Positions 15,596-25,505 of a stretch of DNA of 64,000 nt are shown piece after piece. A program made the translations under genes and the position numbers. This stretch comes from CAVUCH01 sp963739995. Lineage in GTDB: Bacteria > Acidobacteriota > Vicinamibacteria > Vicinamibacterales > JAENWD01. The DNA lies in the NCBI GenBank assembly GCA_963739995.1, contig CAVUCH010000017.1, positions 124,001-188,000 of the forward strand. The letters run 5' to 3'. Positions within the stretch are counted from its first letter, which is position 1; the number at the start of each line of letters is the position of its first letter. The notes under the pieces were generated by a model. That model ran no database searches. It saw only the letters and a list, made by a program, of their open reading frames with translations, and was not told where the DNA came from.

Positions 15596-17316
15596 GTGTC
15601 CGCCGACATTCAGCCATCTGCCCCTTCCGACCCCGTTCCGCCGGTTCGCACGATGCGGCCCCTCTACGTGGACCGCCTGCCGCCGTGCAACCATGCGTGC
15701 CCTGCGGGCGAGAACGTCCAGGCGTGGCTTGGTGCGGCACAGGCGGGGCGCTATCGCGACGCCTGGGAGATCCTCGTCCGGGACAATCCGATGCCCGCAG
15801 TGCACGGACGTGTCTGCTATCACCCCTGTGAAGGCTGCTGCAACGCGCGGAGCTGGACGAGCCGGTCAGCATTCACGCGGTCGAACGCTTCCTCGGCGAC
15901 ATGGCGCTGGAGGAGGGGTGGGCACTCGGGCCGGACGCGCCGCCATCAGGCAAACGCGTGATGGTCGTCGGGGCGGGCCCGAGCGGCCTGTCCGCCGCAT
16001 GGCACCTCGCCCGTCGCGGACACGCGGTCGTGATACACGAGGCAGGACCGCTCGCCGGCGGAATGATGCACTTTGGCATCCCCAAGTACCGGCTGCCGCG
16101 CGAAGTGCTCGATGGCGAGATTGCGCGCATCAAGGCGCTGGGCGTGCAGATCGTCCTTGATCACAAAGTCGAGGACCTCATGGCGGAGAAGGCCGCAGGC
16201 GGCTTCGATGCCGTGTTCCTCGCCGTCGGCGCTCACCTGAGCAAGCGGCAGGACATTCCGGCGCGGGACGCCGGCAGGATCTACGATGCGCTGCAGTTCC
16301 TCCAGGACGTCGAGGTCCGGCCGGACACACCGCACATCGGGCGGCGCGTCGCGGTGTACGGGGGCGGCAACACGGCGATGGACGCCGCCCGCACGGCGAA
16401 GCGGTTGGGGGCCGACGAGGCGCTCATCATCTACCGCCGCACCCGCGAACAGATGCCTGCACACGGGTTCGAAGCCGACGAGGCCGTCGAAGAGGGCATC
16501 ACCATCCATTGGCTGCGCACCATCAAGCAGATCGATGGAACGACCGTGACCGTGGAGCGGATGACACTGGATGAGAACGGCTTCCCGCAGGGGACCGGTG
16601 AATTCGAGCGGCTCGAGGCCGACTCCCTGATTCTGGCGCTCGGCCAGGACACCGACACCGCGTTCATGAGGAACATCCCGGGCATCGACTTCAAGAAGGA
16701 CGGGACCGTCGTGGTCGGGCCGGACATGCAGACCGGCTGCCCGGGCGTGTTCGCGGGCGGCGACATGGTGCCGTTCGGTCGGACGGTTACCACGGCCGTT
16801 GGTCACGGCAGGAAGGCCGCGCAATCGATCGATGCCTGGCTGCGATCGACTGGCGGCTTGCGGGACGGCCGACACGAGATCGCCAGCTTCGAGATGCTGC
16901 GTATCTGGTACCACGCGGAAGCGAAGAAGCGCGGCCAGAGCACGATCGACATCGAGCGCCGGCGGCACACATTCGAGGAGGTGGTCACTGGACTTTCGCC
17001 GGCGGCTGCCCGCTACGAGGCGCAGCGCTGCCTGTCGTGCGGCAACTGCTTCGAGTGCGACGGCTGCTTCTCTGCGTGCCCCGAGAAGGCCGTCATCAAG
17101 CTCGGGCCCGGCAGGCGCTACGAGTACGACTTCACCAGGTGCACCGGCTGTGCGATCTGCTACGACCAGTGCCCGTGCGGCGCCATCACGATGATCCCGG
17201 AGCCGCCCACCTCCGATGTAGCGCCGGGAAATCGGGTGTGGAGTCCGGGAACCCCGGGGGCAGGGAAATCGCGCGTGGAGCCGGGACTTCAGTCCCGGCG
17301 GACAGGTGATCGCTGA
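15596..17316 (+). CDS. GltD-like NAD(P)H oxidoreductase with 4Fe-4S domains (one frameshift)
   Basis: An FeS flavoprotein of the glutamate synthase small-subunit/PreT/NfnL group, about 573 residues once one missing base near 15844 is restored (1721 + 1 bp is divisible by three). The N-terminal Fer4_20 segment has CNHACPAGENVQAWL and VCYHPCEG. Then come the FAD Rossmann site VMVVGAGPSGLSAAWHLA, a second nucleotide site VAVYGGGNTAMDAARTA and GVFAGGDMV. Near the C-terminus are two ferredoxin clusters (CGNCFECDGCFSACP, CTGCAICYDQCPCG). It probably links NAD(P)H to ferredoxin for the adjacent POR. GTG 15596 has GAGGAGG upstream. The last 30 or so residues are encoded by REP-like repeats and are not part of the family fold. 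Confidence 0.88.
17238..17299 (+). repeat. REP-like palindromes in the 3' end of the oxidoreductase gene
   Basis: The 20-nt perfect palindrome GCCGGGACTTCAGTCCCGGC lies at 17280-17299, preceded by GTGGAG; the same 25 nt recur exactly at 30292-30316. A degenerate copy, also starting GTGGAG, lies at 17238-17261. Both are translated in frame as the last part of the upstream protein. Confidence 0.75.
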
Positions 17317-17343
17317 GCGCCGAACTGAGAGGACCGCTGGACG

Positions 17344-20300
17344 ATGGCTCGCAAGGTCAAGACGCTCGACGGGAACGAGGCCGCAGCCTCGATCGCATTC
17401 CGGGTCAACGAGATCTGCGCGATCTACCCGATCACGCCCTCGTCGACAATGGGCGAGCTGGCGGATCAGTGGGCATCCGAGGGCCGGACGAACATCTGGG
17501 GCACCGTGCCGCACGTGATCGAGATGCAGAGCGAGGGCGGCGCCGCGGGCGCCGTGCACGGGGCCCTGCAGACGGGCGCACTCACGACGACCTTCACCGC
17601 GTCGCAGGGTCTGCTACTGATGATTCCCAACATGTTCAAGATCGCCGGCGAGCTCACGCCCACGGTCTTCCACGTGGCCGCGCGGGCCCTCGCCGCGCAG
17701 GCGCTGTCGATTTTCGGCGATCACTCCGACGTCATGGCCGCGCGCATGACCGGCTGGGCGCATGCTCTGCGCGAGTTCCGTCCAGGAAGCGCACGATCTG
17801 GCGCTCATCGCGCAGAACGCCGCGCTCGCCTCCCGCATCCCGTTCATCCACTTCTTCGATGGATTCCGAACGTCCCACGAGGTCGCCAGGATAGAGGTGC
17901 TCGACGATGCGGACGTGCGCGCGATGATCGACGACACGCTCGTGTTCGAGCACCGGCGCCGCGCGTTGAACCCGGAGCGGCCCTTCATCCGCGGGGTGGC
18001 GCAGAACGCGGACGTGTACTTCCAGGGACGGGAGACCGTAAACCCCTACTATGGCGCCGTTCCCGGTGCCGTCCAGACGTCGATGGACCGGTTCGCGAAT
18101 CTGACCGGCCGGCAATACAAGCTGTTCGAATACTTCGGCGTCGCGGACGCCGATCGCGTGATTGTCCTCATGGGCTCGGGAGCGGACAGCGCGCACGAGA
18201 CGATCGATTACATGAACGCCCGCGGCGCCCGGCTCGGCCTGGTGCAGGTCCACCTCTATCGACCGTTCTCCGTCACCGATCTGCTCGATGCCGTGCCCCT
18301 CACCGTGCAGTCGATTGCGGTGCTGGATCGCTGCAAGGAGCCCGGAAGCGCAGGCGAACCGTTGTACCAGGATGTCGTCACCGCGTTCGCCGAAGGTGTG
18401 GCCAGCAATCGCCGGCCATCGATGCCGCGCATTCTGGGCGGACGATACGGCCTGTCATCGAAGGAATTCACGCCGGCGATGGTGAAGGCGGTGTTCGACA
18501 ACCTGGCCTCGCTCACGCCGAAGCCCCATTTCACGGTGGGCATCACCGACGACGTGTCGCACACCAGCCTGACGGTGGATCCGAAATTCATCACCGAGGA
18601 CCCGGACGTCGTCGGCTGCATCTTCTACGGGCTCGGAGCCGACGGCACGGTCGGAGCCAACAAGAACTCGATCAAGATCATCGGCGAGGAGACCGCCGGC
18701 TACGCCCAGGGGTTCTTCGTCTACGATTCCAAGAAATCGGGATCGCGGACGACCTCGCACCTGCGGTTCGGGCCTCGCCCGATCCGATCCAGCTACCTCC
18801 TCCAGCGTGCGCGCTTCGTCGCGTGCCACCAGTTTTCGTTCGTGGACCGCGTCACGATGCTCCGTGAGGCCGTCGATGGCGCGGTGTTCCTGCTCAACAG
18901 CCCATTCGGCCCCGAGGACGTCTGGGACGAACTCCCGCGCACGCTCCAGGCAGAGATCATCCGCAAGCGCATCCGCTTCTACGTGATCGATGCCGACACC
19001 GTCGCCACGGCTGCGGGGATGGCCGGTCGCATCAACACCATCATGCAGACGTGCTTCTTCGCAATCTCGGGCGTGCTGCCGCGCGACGAAGCAATCCGCA
19101 AGATCAAGGGCGCGATCGAAGCCACCTACGGCAGGAAGGGTCGTGAGCTGGTCGAGAAGAACTTCGAGGCGGTGGACCGGACGCTCGAGCACCTGTACGA
19201 GGTACAGGTGCCCGCCGAGGCGACGAGCACCCGCGCGCCGCGCCCGACCGTGCCGCTCGCGGCGCCGCCGTTCGTGCAGAACGTGACGGCGATGATGATG
19301 GCGGGCCGCGGCGACGAGCTGCCGGTGAGCGCGATCCCCGCTGACGGAACCTATCCCTCGGGCACGGCGCAATGGGAGAAGCGCAATATCTCCGATGCCG
19401 TGCCGGCGTGGCAGCCGGACATCTGCATCCAGTGCGGCAACTGCGCGATGGTGTGCCCCCACGCCGTAATCCGGGCGCGCTACTACGACGAGTCGGCGCT
19501 CGCCGCGGCTCCCGAGGGGTTTGCGCATGCGCCACTCGCCGGGCGCGGCTTTCCCAACCTGCGGTTCACGCTGCAGGTGTCCGTCGAAGACTGCACTGGC
19601 TGCGAGCTCTGCGTCGAGGCGTGCCCCGCCCGCAGCCTCGAATCGGCCGGCGTGCGCGCCATCAACATGGAAGCGAAGGCGCCGCGGCTCGAACGTGAGC
19701 GGCGGAACCTGGAGTTCTTCAACGCGCTGCCCGACAACACGCCGGCGGGCCTGGACGCGACGCTCGTGCGCGGCATGCAGTACCTGACGCCGCTCTTCGA
19801 GTTCTCGGGCGCGTGCGGCGGCTGCGGTGAGACGCCGTATCTGCGGCTGCTCACCCAGCTGTTCGGCGATCGCCTGCTCGTCGCGAACGCGACTGGATGC
19901 TCGTCCATCTACGGCGGCAACCTCCCGACGACCCCGTGGGCCAGAAACAAGGAGGGCCGCGGCCCCGCGTGGGCGAACTCACTGTTCGAGGACAACGCCG
20001 AATTCGGCCTCGGATACCGTCTGACCCTCGACAAGCACCACGAGCACGCGACCGAGCTGCTGAAGGCGCTGGAGCCACAACTTGGCACCGCTCGCGTGAC
20101 CGAGATCCTCGAGGCCGTCCAGGTCACGCAGGACGAGGTCGAGGTGCAGCGCCGCCGGGTGGCGGCGCTGCATGCCGCCCTGGAGTCGCTGGACGATCCC
20201 CGGGCCCGCCATCTGCAGACGTTGTGCGGTGACCTCGTGCGCAAAAGTGTGTGGATCGTGGGGGGCGACGGGTGGGCCTATGACATCGGCTATGGCGGCC

Positions 20301-20975
20301 TCGATCACGTCCTCGCGTCCGGGCGCAAGGTGCGCGTCCTGGTGCTCGACACCGAGGTCTACTCGAACACCGGCGGTCAGGCCTCGAAGTCCACGCCGCG
20401 AGGTGCCGTCGCTAAGTTCGCGGCAGGCGGCAAGCGAGGCCGGAAGAAGGACCTCGGGCTGATGGCCATCGCCTACGGCAACGTGTACGTCGCGCAGATC
20501 GCCATGGGCGCGTCCCCGCAGCAAACGGTGGACGCATTCCTCGAAGCCGAAGCACACGACGGTCCCGCGCTCATCATCGCCTACAGCCACTGCATCGCCC
20601 ACGGGATCAACATGCGATACGGCATGCGACAGCAGAAGCTCGCGACCGAATGCGGCCATTGGCCGCTGTACCGCTACCGGCCGGCCGCCGGTGGCCAGAG
20701 TGCGCCAGGAGTTCGTGCTCGATTCCCAGGCCCCATCCATCCCGGTGAAGACCTACGCGTATAACGAGATTCGCTACAAGATGCTGTCGTATACGAAGCC
20801 GGAGGATGCCAGGACGCTCCTCAGGCTGGCGCAGGAGGATATCGACCAGCGCTGGCGTGTCTACAAGAGCATGTCGGAACGGTGGCCCGCAGCCGTGACC
20901 CGCGGCCAGGGCGAGGCGGGTAGCCACGTCGGAGGCCCCTCGGTTGAGGCGGTCATGGCCTCGCCGCGCGGGTGA
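17344..20975 (+). CDS. nifJ: Pyruvate:ferredoxin (flavodoxin) oxidoreductase (two frameshifts)
   Basis: A single-chain pyruvate:ferredoxin oxidoreductase of about 1209 residues after removing one extra base near 17761 and one near 20680-20690 (3632 - 2 bp is divisible by three). It decarboxylates pyruvate and CoA to acetyl-CoA, reducing ferredoxin. Domain order is canonical: TPP/pyrimidine domain (AIYPITPSSTMGE), gamma domain (GCIFYGLGADGTVGANKNSIK), ferredoxin domain with CIQCGNCAMVCPH and CTGCELCVEACP, and C-terminal TPP domain with FSGACGGCGETPY, VANATGCSSIYGGN, GGDGWAYDIGYGG and YSNTGGQASKSTPRG. It follows the GltD-like gene by 27 bp. The frame ends with about 28 residues (AAVTRGQ onward) beyond the usual C-terminus. 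Confidence 0.93.
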
Positions 20976-21044
20976 TACGCGTTCCGTGTCAGTGCAAGTT
21001 TTCCCGGGGCCGATTTTCGCGCCTTTGCCGTTTTGGGTGCCTGA

Positions 21045-22041
21045 ATGGATCTCACCACCTCGTACATGGGCCTCCCGTTGAAGAACCCGTTCGTCGCCTC
21101 TGCGTCGCCGCTCTCCGAGAGCGTCGACACGATCAGGCGTCTGGAGGATCACGGCGCGAGTGCGGTCGTGATGTTCTCGCTGTTCGAGGAACAGATCCGT
21201 CACGACCGGGACGCAATGGAGTACTTCCTGGGGCTCGGTACTGAAAGCGTCGGCGAGGCGCTCTCATACTTTCCCGAGTTCGCGGCGTACGACGTCGGGC
21301 CGGCGCAATACCTCGAGCTGATCCGCAAGGCCAGCGCCGCTGTGGATGTCCCGATCATTGCCAGCCTGAACGGCATGACGCAACGGGGCTGGACAGGCTT
21401 CGCGAAGGAGATGCAGGAAGCCGGCGCCAAGGGCATCGAGCTGAACGTCTACTACATCCCGACCGAGATGTATCGCACCGGCGTGCAGGTCGAGGAGCAG
21501 TATCTGGACGTGCTCCGCGCCGTGAAGACGGCCGTGACGATACCGGTTGCGGTGAAGGTCGGGCCTGTACTTCAGCTCGTTCGCGCACATGGCCGGACAG
21601 CTGGACGCCGCCGGCGCCGATGCGCTCGTCCTGTTCAATCGCTTCTACCAGCCGGACTTCGACATCGAGACACGCACGGTCGTGCCATCGCTCGCCCTGA
21701 GCAGGCCCGACGAGATCCGCCTGCCGCTGCTGTGGCTGGCGCTGCTCCACGGGCGCGTCAACGCCTCGCTCGCGGCAACCACCGGAGTGCACGGGGCCGT
21801 TGAAGCCATCAAGTACCTGCTGGCCGGGGCCGATGTCGTGATGACCACCTCCGCCCTCCTGCATCAAGGCCCGCCCTTCCTCTCTCGGCTCGTCGGGGGC
21901 GTGTCCGGCTGGATGGAGACGAAGGGCTACGCGTCCGTCGCTCAGATGCGCGGTTCGCGGAGCCAGCAGTCAATCGCCGACTCGACGGCGTTCGTGCGGC
22001 GGAACTACATCCGGGTGCTGGAGAGCTACAAGGCTGTGTAG
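21045..22041 (+). CDS. Dihydroorotate dehydrogenase-like protein (one frameshift)
   Basis: A FMN-binding TIM-barrel protein of about 331 residues, restored by removing one base near 21567 (997 - 1 bp is divisible by three). The N-terminus MDLTTSYMGLPLKNPFVASASPL and the central IIASLNGMTQRGWTGFAKEMQEAGAKGIELN follow the DHOD/PreA barrel. The C-terminal part has FNRFYQPDFD and GVHGAVEAIKYLLAGADVVMTTSALL, the phosphate-binding end. It has no ferredoxin domain and lies 69 bp after POR. This DHOD-like subfamily is often found beside POR rather than with pyrimidine genes. A redox role with POR and the GltD-like protein (compare PreT-PreA) is more likely than pyrimidine synthesis, but its reaction is unknown. 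Confidence 0.85.
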
Positions 22042-22051
22042 CGCTGGATGC

Positions 22052-22082
22052 GACACTCGGCTGCAGACTGCAGTCGAATGTC
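22052..22082. terminator. Hairpin between convergent DHOD-like and NtrC-type genes
   Basis: A 14-bp stem with one mismatch and one G-T pair, outer arms GACA/TGTC and inner CTGCA/TGCAG, around a 3-nt loop. It fills the 40-bp gap and ends in the stop codon of the regulator. No T-tract. Confidence 0.55.
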
Positions 22083-23437
22083 TACGTCTTGAGACCGAAT
22101 TTCTCGATGCGGTAGCGGATCTGGTCGCGATTGAGGCCGAGCAGGCCGGCTGCTCGCGTCTGATTGCCGGCCGTGCGCGCCAGCGCCTGCACGACCAGGT
22201 CGCGTTCGAGCTGTTCGAGATCGATGCCGCCGGCTGGCAGTTCCACCCCCTGTGTGGCCTGGGCCCGCGGCGTCAGGACCGGAAAGTGGTCGGGCAGCAG
22301 CGTGTCGCTCTCGGTCAACAGCATCGCGCGCTCCACGGCATTGCGCAGCTCGCGAATGTTCCCCGGCCACGGGTATGCCTCGAGGCCCTTCATGGCTTCG
22401 GGAGACACGCCGGTCACGCTCTTGCGGAACTCACGGTTGAACCCATCCACGTAATGACGCACGAGCGCGGGAACGTCGGAGGCGTGTCCGCGCAGCGGCG
22501 GCAGGACGAGCGGCAGCACGTTGAGCCGGTAGTACAGGTCTTCGCGAAACGTGCCCTGCCGCACCTTATCTTCCAGGTTGCGATTCGTGGCCGCAATCAC
22601 GCGCACGTCCACGCGGATGTCCTGCGCGCCGCCCACCCGCTTGAACGCCTTCTCTTCGAGAAACCGCAGCAGCTTGGCCTGCAGCGCCGGTACCATCTCA
22701 CCGATCTCGTCGAGGAACACGGTGCCGCCATCGGCCGATTCGAGCAACCCGCGCTTCAGCGCGCGCGCGTCCGTAAAGGCGCCGCGCTCGTGGCCGAACA
22801 GTTCGCTTTCGAGCAGGGTCTCGGGGAGCGCCGAGCAGGTGATGTTCACGAACGGGCGCGGGGCCCGCTCGCTCGTATAGTGAATCACCTTCGCGGCAAG
22901 ATCCTTCCCCGTGCCGCTCTCGCCCGTCAGCAGCACCGTGGACGCCGGGCTCGTCGCCACCTTCTGCAGCAGCACCTTGACCGCTTTCATGGTCGGCGAG
23001 TCGCCCACGATCCGGTCGATGCCCCATTCCTGCGCCTGGCTCGACCTCAGCGCCCGGACCTCGCGGCGCAGCCGCGTGGTCTCGAGCGCCTTCTGAACGA
23101 GCAGGATCATCTGATCGAGATCGAAGGGTTTGTTCGCGTAGTGGTAGGCCCCCTGCTTCATGACCTCGACGGCCGTGTCGACGCTTGCGTAGGCGGTCAG
23201 CAGGATGACGAGCGTGTCGGGATCGTGGGCCTTGATCTGCTTGAGCAGCGTGAGACCGTCGGTATCGGGCAGTCTGTAGTCGAGCAGCACGAGGTCGATC
23301 GGATCCCGGAGTCGCTCGAGGGCCTCGCGACCGTTTGCCGCTTCGACCACCCGATAGCCCTCCTGGGTGAGCCGTTCGGCGAGAGACCATCGGATCAGGG
23401 GTTCGTCGTCGACGACCAGAATGCACGGAGTCAGCAT
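22082..23437 (-). CDS. NtrC-family sigma-54-dependent response regulator
   Basis: A 451-residue bacterial enhancer-binding protein. The receiver has ILVVDDEP and phospho-acceptor Asp53 in LVLLDYRLPDTDG. The AAA+ domain has Walker A GESGTGKD, the sigma-54 contact loop GAFTDA (the usual GAFTGA has Gly where Asp stands here), Walker B GGTVFLDEIGE and sensor arginines in NRNLEDKVRQGTFREDLYYRL. A Fis-type helix-turn-helix ends the protein (QTRAAGLLGLNRDQIRYRI). The start chosen is ATG 23437, directly before TPCILVVDDEP. It lies beside two matches to sigma-54 promoters and is the best candidate regulator of the upstream redox operon. A second receiver and a PAS kinase follow. Confidence 0.95.
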   Translation of the reverse strand: MLTPCILVVDDEPLIRWSLAERLTQEGYRVVEAANGREALERLRDPIDLVLLDYRLPDTDGLTLLKQIKAHDPDTLVILLTAYASVDTAVEVMKQGAYHYANKPFDLDQMILLVQKALETTRLRREVRALRSSQAQEWGIDRIVGDSPTMKAVKVLLQKVATSPASTVLLTGESGTGKDLAAKVIHYTSERAPRPFVNITCSALPETLLESELFGHERGAFTDARALKRGLLESADGGTVFLDEIGEMVPALQAKLLRFLEEKAFKRVGGAQDIRVDVRVIAATNRNLEDKVRQGTFREDLYYRLNVLPLVLPPLRGHASDVPALVRHYVDGFNREFRKSVTGVSPEAMKGLEAYPWPGNIRELRNAVERAMLLTESDTLLPDHFPVLTPRAQATQGVELPAGGIDLEQLERDLVVQALARTAGNQTRAAGLLGLNRDQIRYRIEKFGLKT

Positions 23438-23505
23438 GCCGTGCCGATAGTATAGGCCCGAATCTGCGCGAGCATCGTGCAGGGCCCCTCCGTCCATCGG
23501 ACGTC

Positions 23506-24024
23506 TCAGTGTGCCGCCGCCGGGCAGACCTGCCGGACCAGACGCAGCAGGTCATCCAGATCGAAGGGCTTCACGATTACGTGGTCTGCGCCGGCACTCA
23601 GGGCGGCGTCGAGGGTATCCGCGGATCCATAGGCGGTCATGACGAGGACCGGGCACGTGAGGCAGCGGCGGCGAGCTTCCCGCACCAACAGCAGGCCCTC
23701 GGCGCCGGGCAGCGTCACGTCGACCAGCATCACGTCGATGGGGTGATCCTCGTCGGCCATCGCCGCATGCGCCTCGCCTCGGTTCTGCGCGCCGACCACC
23801 TGGTAGCCCGCCGCGGTGAGCATCTCGCAGAGCGACCACCGCACGAGGTGCTCCTCATCGACGACGAGTACGCGCGGGAGAAATTTCGCCGACTTCGGGG
23901 GAAAAATCTGTCCGGCGGCATCCGGATCACCCGCGCATTCGGCAAAATCGGGCTCAAAGAGCGCGTTAATATGGATCGTTTCCGTCAGGGTGCCTGCCAT
24001 TGGAGTACCTGTCGGAGGCTCCAC
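23506..24024 (-). CDS. Stand-alone receiver protein
   Basis: A 172-residue protein with a REC domain from about residue 50 (RVLVVDEEHLVRWSL) to the end. Phospho-acceptor Asp is in DVMLVDVTLPG, switch Thr in VLVMTAYGSAD and Lys in VIVKPFDLDD. The first 48 residues are not recognised. Its RWSL/EMLTAAGYQVV segment resembles that of the NtrC-type regulator 68 bp downstream, so the two receivers may be paralogues. GTG 24024 has AGGA 7 bp upstream; ATG 24000 is an alternative. Either start overlaps or touches the divergent kinase gene. It could act as a phosphate sink or intermediate between the kinase and the activator. Confidence 0.85.
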   Translation of the reverse strand: MEPPTGTPMAGTLTETIHINALFEPDFAECAGDPDAAGQIFPPKSAKFLPRVLVVDEEHLVRWSLCEMLTAAGYQVVGAQNRGEAHAAMADEDHPIDVMLVDVTLPGAEGLLLVREARRRCLTCPVLVMTAYGSADTLDAALSAGADHVIVKPFDLDDLLRLVRQVCPAAAH

Positions 24025-25505
24025 TTCAATTCCTGCGCCACATGACCCACCACCCGACTCGCGAAGGCCCGTCGCTCCGCACGTGGATGGTGCTGTCGAC
24101 CTGCGCCGCGTTCACGGTATTCGCCGTCGACTTTCTGGCGGCTCCGACCGTGTTCGTGTCGATCCTCTATGCCGTGCTCGTGCTCCTGAACCTCCGCGCG
24201 CCCGATCCCCGCGCCGCGCTCGCGATTGCGATCCTCTGTTCGATCCTGGCGTGGACCGATGCCATCCTGACGCATCGCGGGTCTGAGGACACGGCATGGC
24301 TGGGAAACACCGCGCTGGTCGTCGCCGTGATCTGGGTGGCCGCATTCCTCGTGCACCGGTACATGGTCGTGGCCCGTTCCTGGATCGAGCGCTCGGTCAA
24401 GGAGCTCGAGGACACGAAATACGCGCTCGACCAGTCGGCGATCGTCGCGAGAACGGATACGCGCGGGATCATCCGTTACGCGAACGACAAGTTCTGCGAG
24501 ATCTCGAAGTACTCTCGGGAGGAGCTGATCGGCCGGGACCACCGCATCATCAACTCCGGGTATCACCCGAAAGCGTTCATGCGCGATCTGTGGGAGACGA
24601 TCTCGAGCGGCCGCATCTGGACGGGCGAGCTGCGCAACCGGGCCAAGGACGGCACGATCTATTGGGTCGACACGACGATCGTGCCATTCCTGGACGACCA
24701 GGGCCGCCCGTACCAGTACGTGGCCATTCGCTACGACATCACGAAGCGCAAGCGGTCCGAGGACCTGCTGCGTGAGCAGGCCGCGCTCGCGCGGCTCGGC
24801 GAAATGGCCGCGGTCGTGGCCCACGAGGTGAAGAACCCGCTCGCCGGCATCCGCGGGGCGCTGCAGGTGATCGGCGCACGCATGCCCGCCGAGAGCCGCG
24901 ACCGCGCCGTGATCGGCGACATCTTCGCCCGCCTGGATTCGCTGAACGAGATGATGCAGGACCTGCTGCTGTTCGCCCGCCCGCGCGCGCCGCGCATGGC
25001 GCACGTGCCGATCGGCGCCGTCGTCGAAGCCACGGCGGTGCTGCTCAAGAAGGACCCGCACCTGGCGCAGGTGGACGTCATCGTCCGCGGGGGCCAGGAG
25101 ACGGTCGAAGCGGATCCCGAGCTGCTGCAGATCGTGTTCTCGAACCTCCTGCTGAACGCGGCGCAGGCGATGAACGGCCACGGGACCGTGACGGTGTCGG
25201 TGGAACGCCACGACGGCCGCTGCGATCTGACGATCCAGGACACCGGCCCGGGGATGCCACCGGAGGTCCGCGACCGCATGTTCGAACCGTTCTTCACGAC
25301 GAAGCACCGCGGCACCGGGCTGGGTCTCTCCACGGCCAAGCGGCTCATCGAACAGCACCGCGGCGAGATGCGCGCCGACTGCCCACCCGGCGGCGGCACG
25401 ATCGTGACGGTGTCGCTGCCCGCCGGGCGGACGCCCGACCTGCGGCGTCAGGAGACGGCCGACCCTCCCCACACGTCGATGCCGGCTGCGACCCGCCCTT
25501 CGTAG
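24000..25505 (+). CDS. Membrane PAS histidine kinase
   Basis: A 501-residue sensor kinase. Three or four hydrophobic helices occupy about residues 25-125 (LSTCAAFTVFAVDFLA, FVSILYAVLVLLNL, LAIAILCSILAW, TALVVAVIWVAAFLV). A PAS domain follows (about 138-255, DQSAIVARTDTRGIIRYAND through RYDITKRK), then the dimerisation domain with phospho-acceptor His in AAVVAHEVKNPL, and a catalytic domain with LLLNAAQAM, DTGPGMPP and RGTGLGLSTAKRL. The NtrB-like HEVKNPL box suits the NtrC-type partner encoded divergently. The start is TTG 24000 or ATG 24042, and neither has a clear ribosome-binding site. The 3' end overlaps the convergent SulP gene by 58 bp. Confidence 0.93.
   Translation: MEYLSEAPLQFLRHMTHHPTREGPSLRTWMVLSTCAAFTVFAVDFLAAPTVFVSILYAVLVLLNLRAPDPRAALAIAILCSILAWTDAILTHRGSEDTAWLGNTALVVAVIWVAAFLVHRYMVVARSWIERSVKELEDTKYALDQSAIVARTDTRGIIRYANDKFCEISKYSREELIGRDHRIINSGYHPKAFMRDLWETISSGRIWTGELRNRAKDGTIYWVDTTIVPFLDDQGRPYQYVAIRYDITKRKRSEDLLREQAALARLGEMAAVVAHEVKNPLAGIRGALQVIGARMPAESRDRAVIGDIFARLDSLNEMMQDLLLFARPRAPRMAHVPIGAVVEATAVLLKKDPHLAQVDVIVRGGQETVEADPELLQIVFSNLLLNAAQAMNGHGTVTVSVERHDGRCDLTIQDTGPGMPPEVRDRMFEPFFTTKHRGTGLGLSTAKRLIEQHRGEMRADCPPGGGTIVTVSLPAGRTPDLRRQETADPPHTSMPAATRPS

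Noticed and set aside
17344..20975. Programmed frameshifting in the ferredoxin oxidoreductase gene
   Set aside because: No slippery heptamer with downstream structure was seen at either shift; extra single bases explain both.
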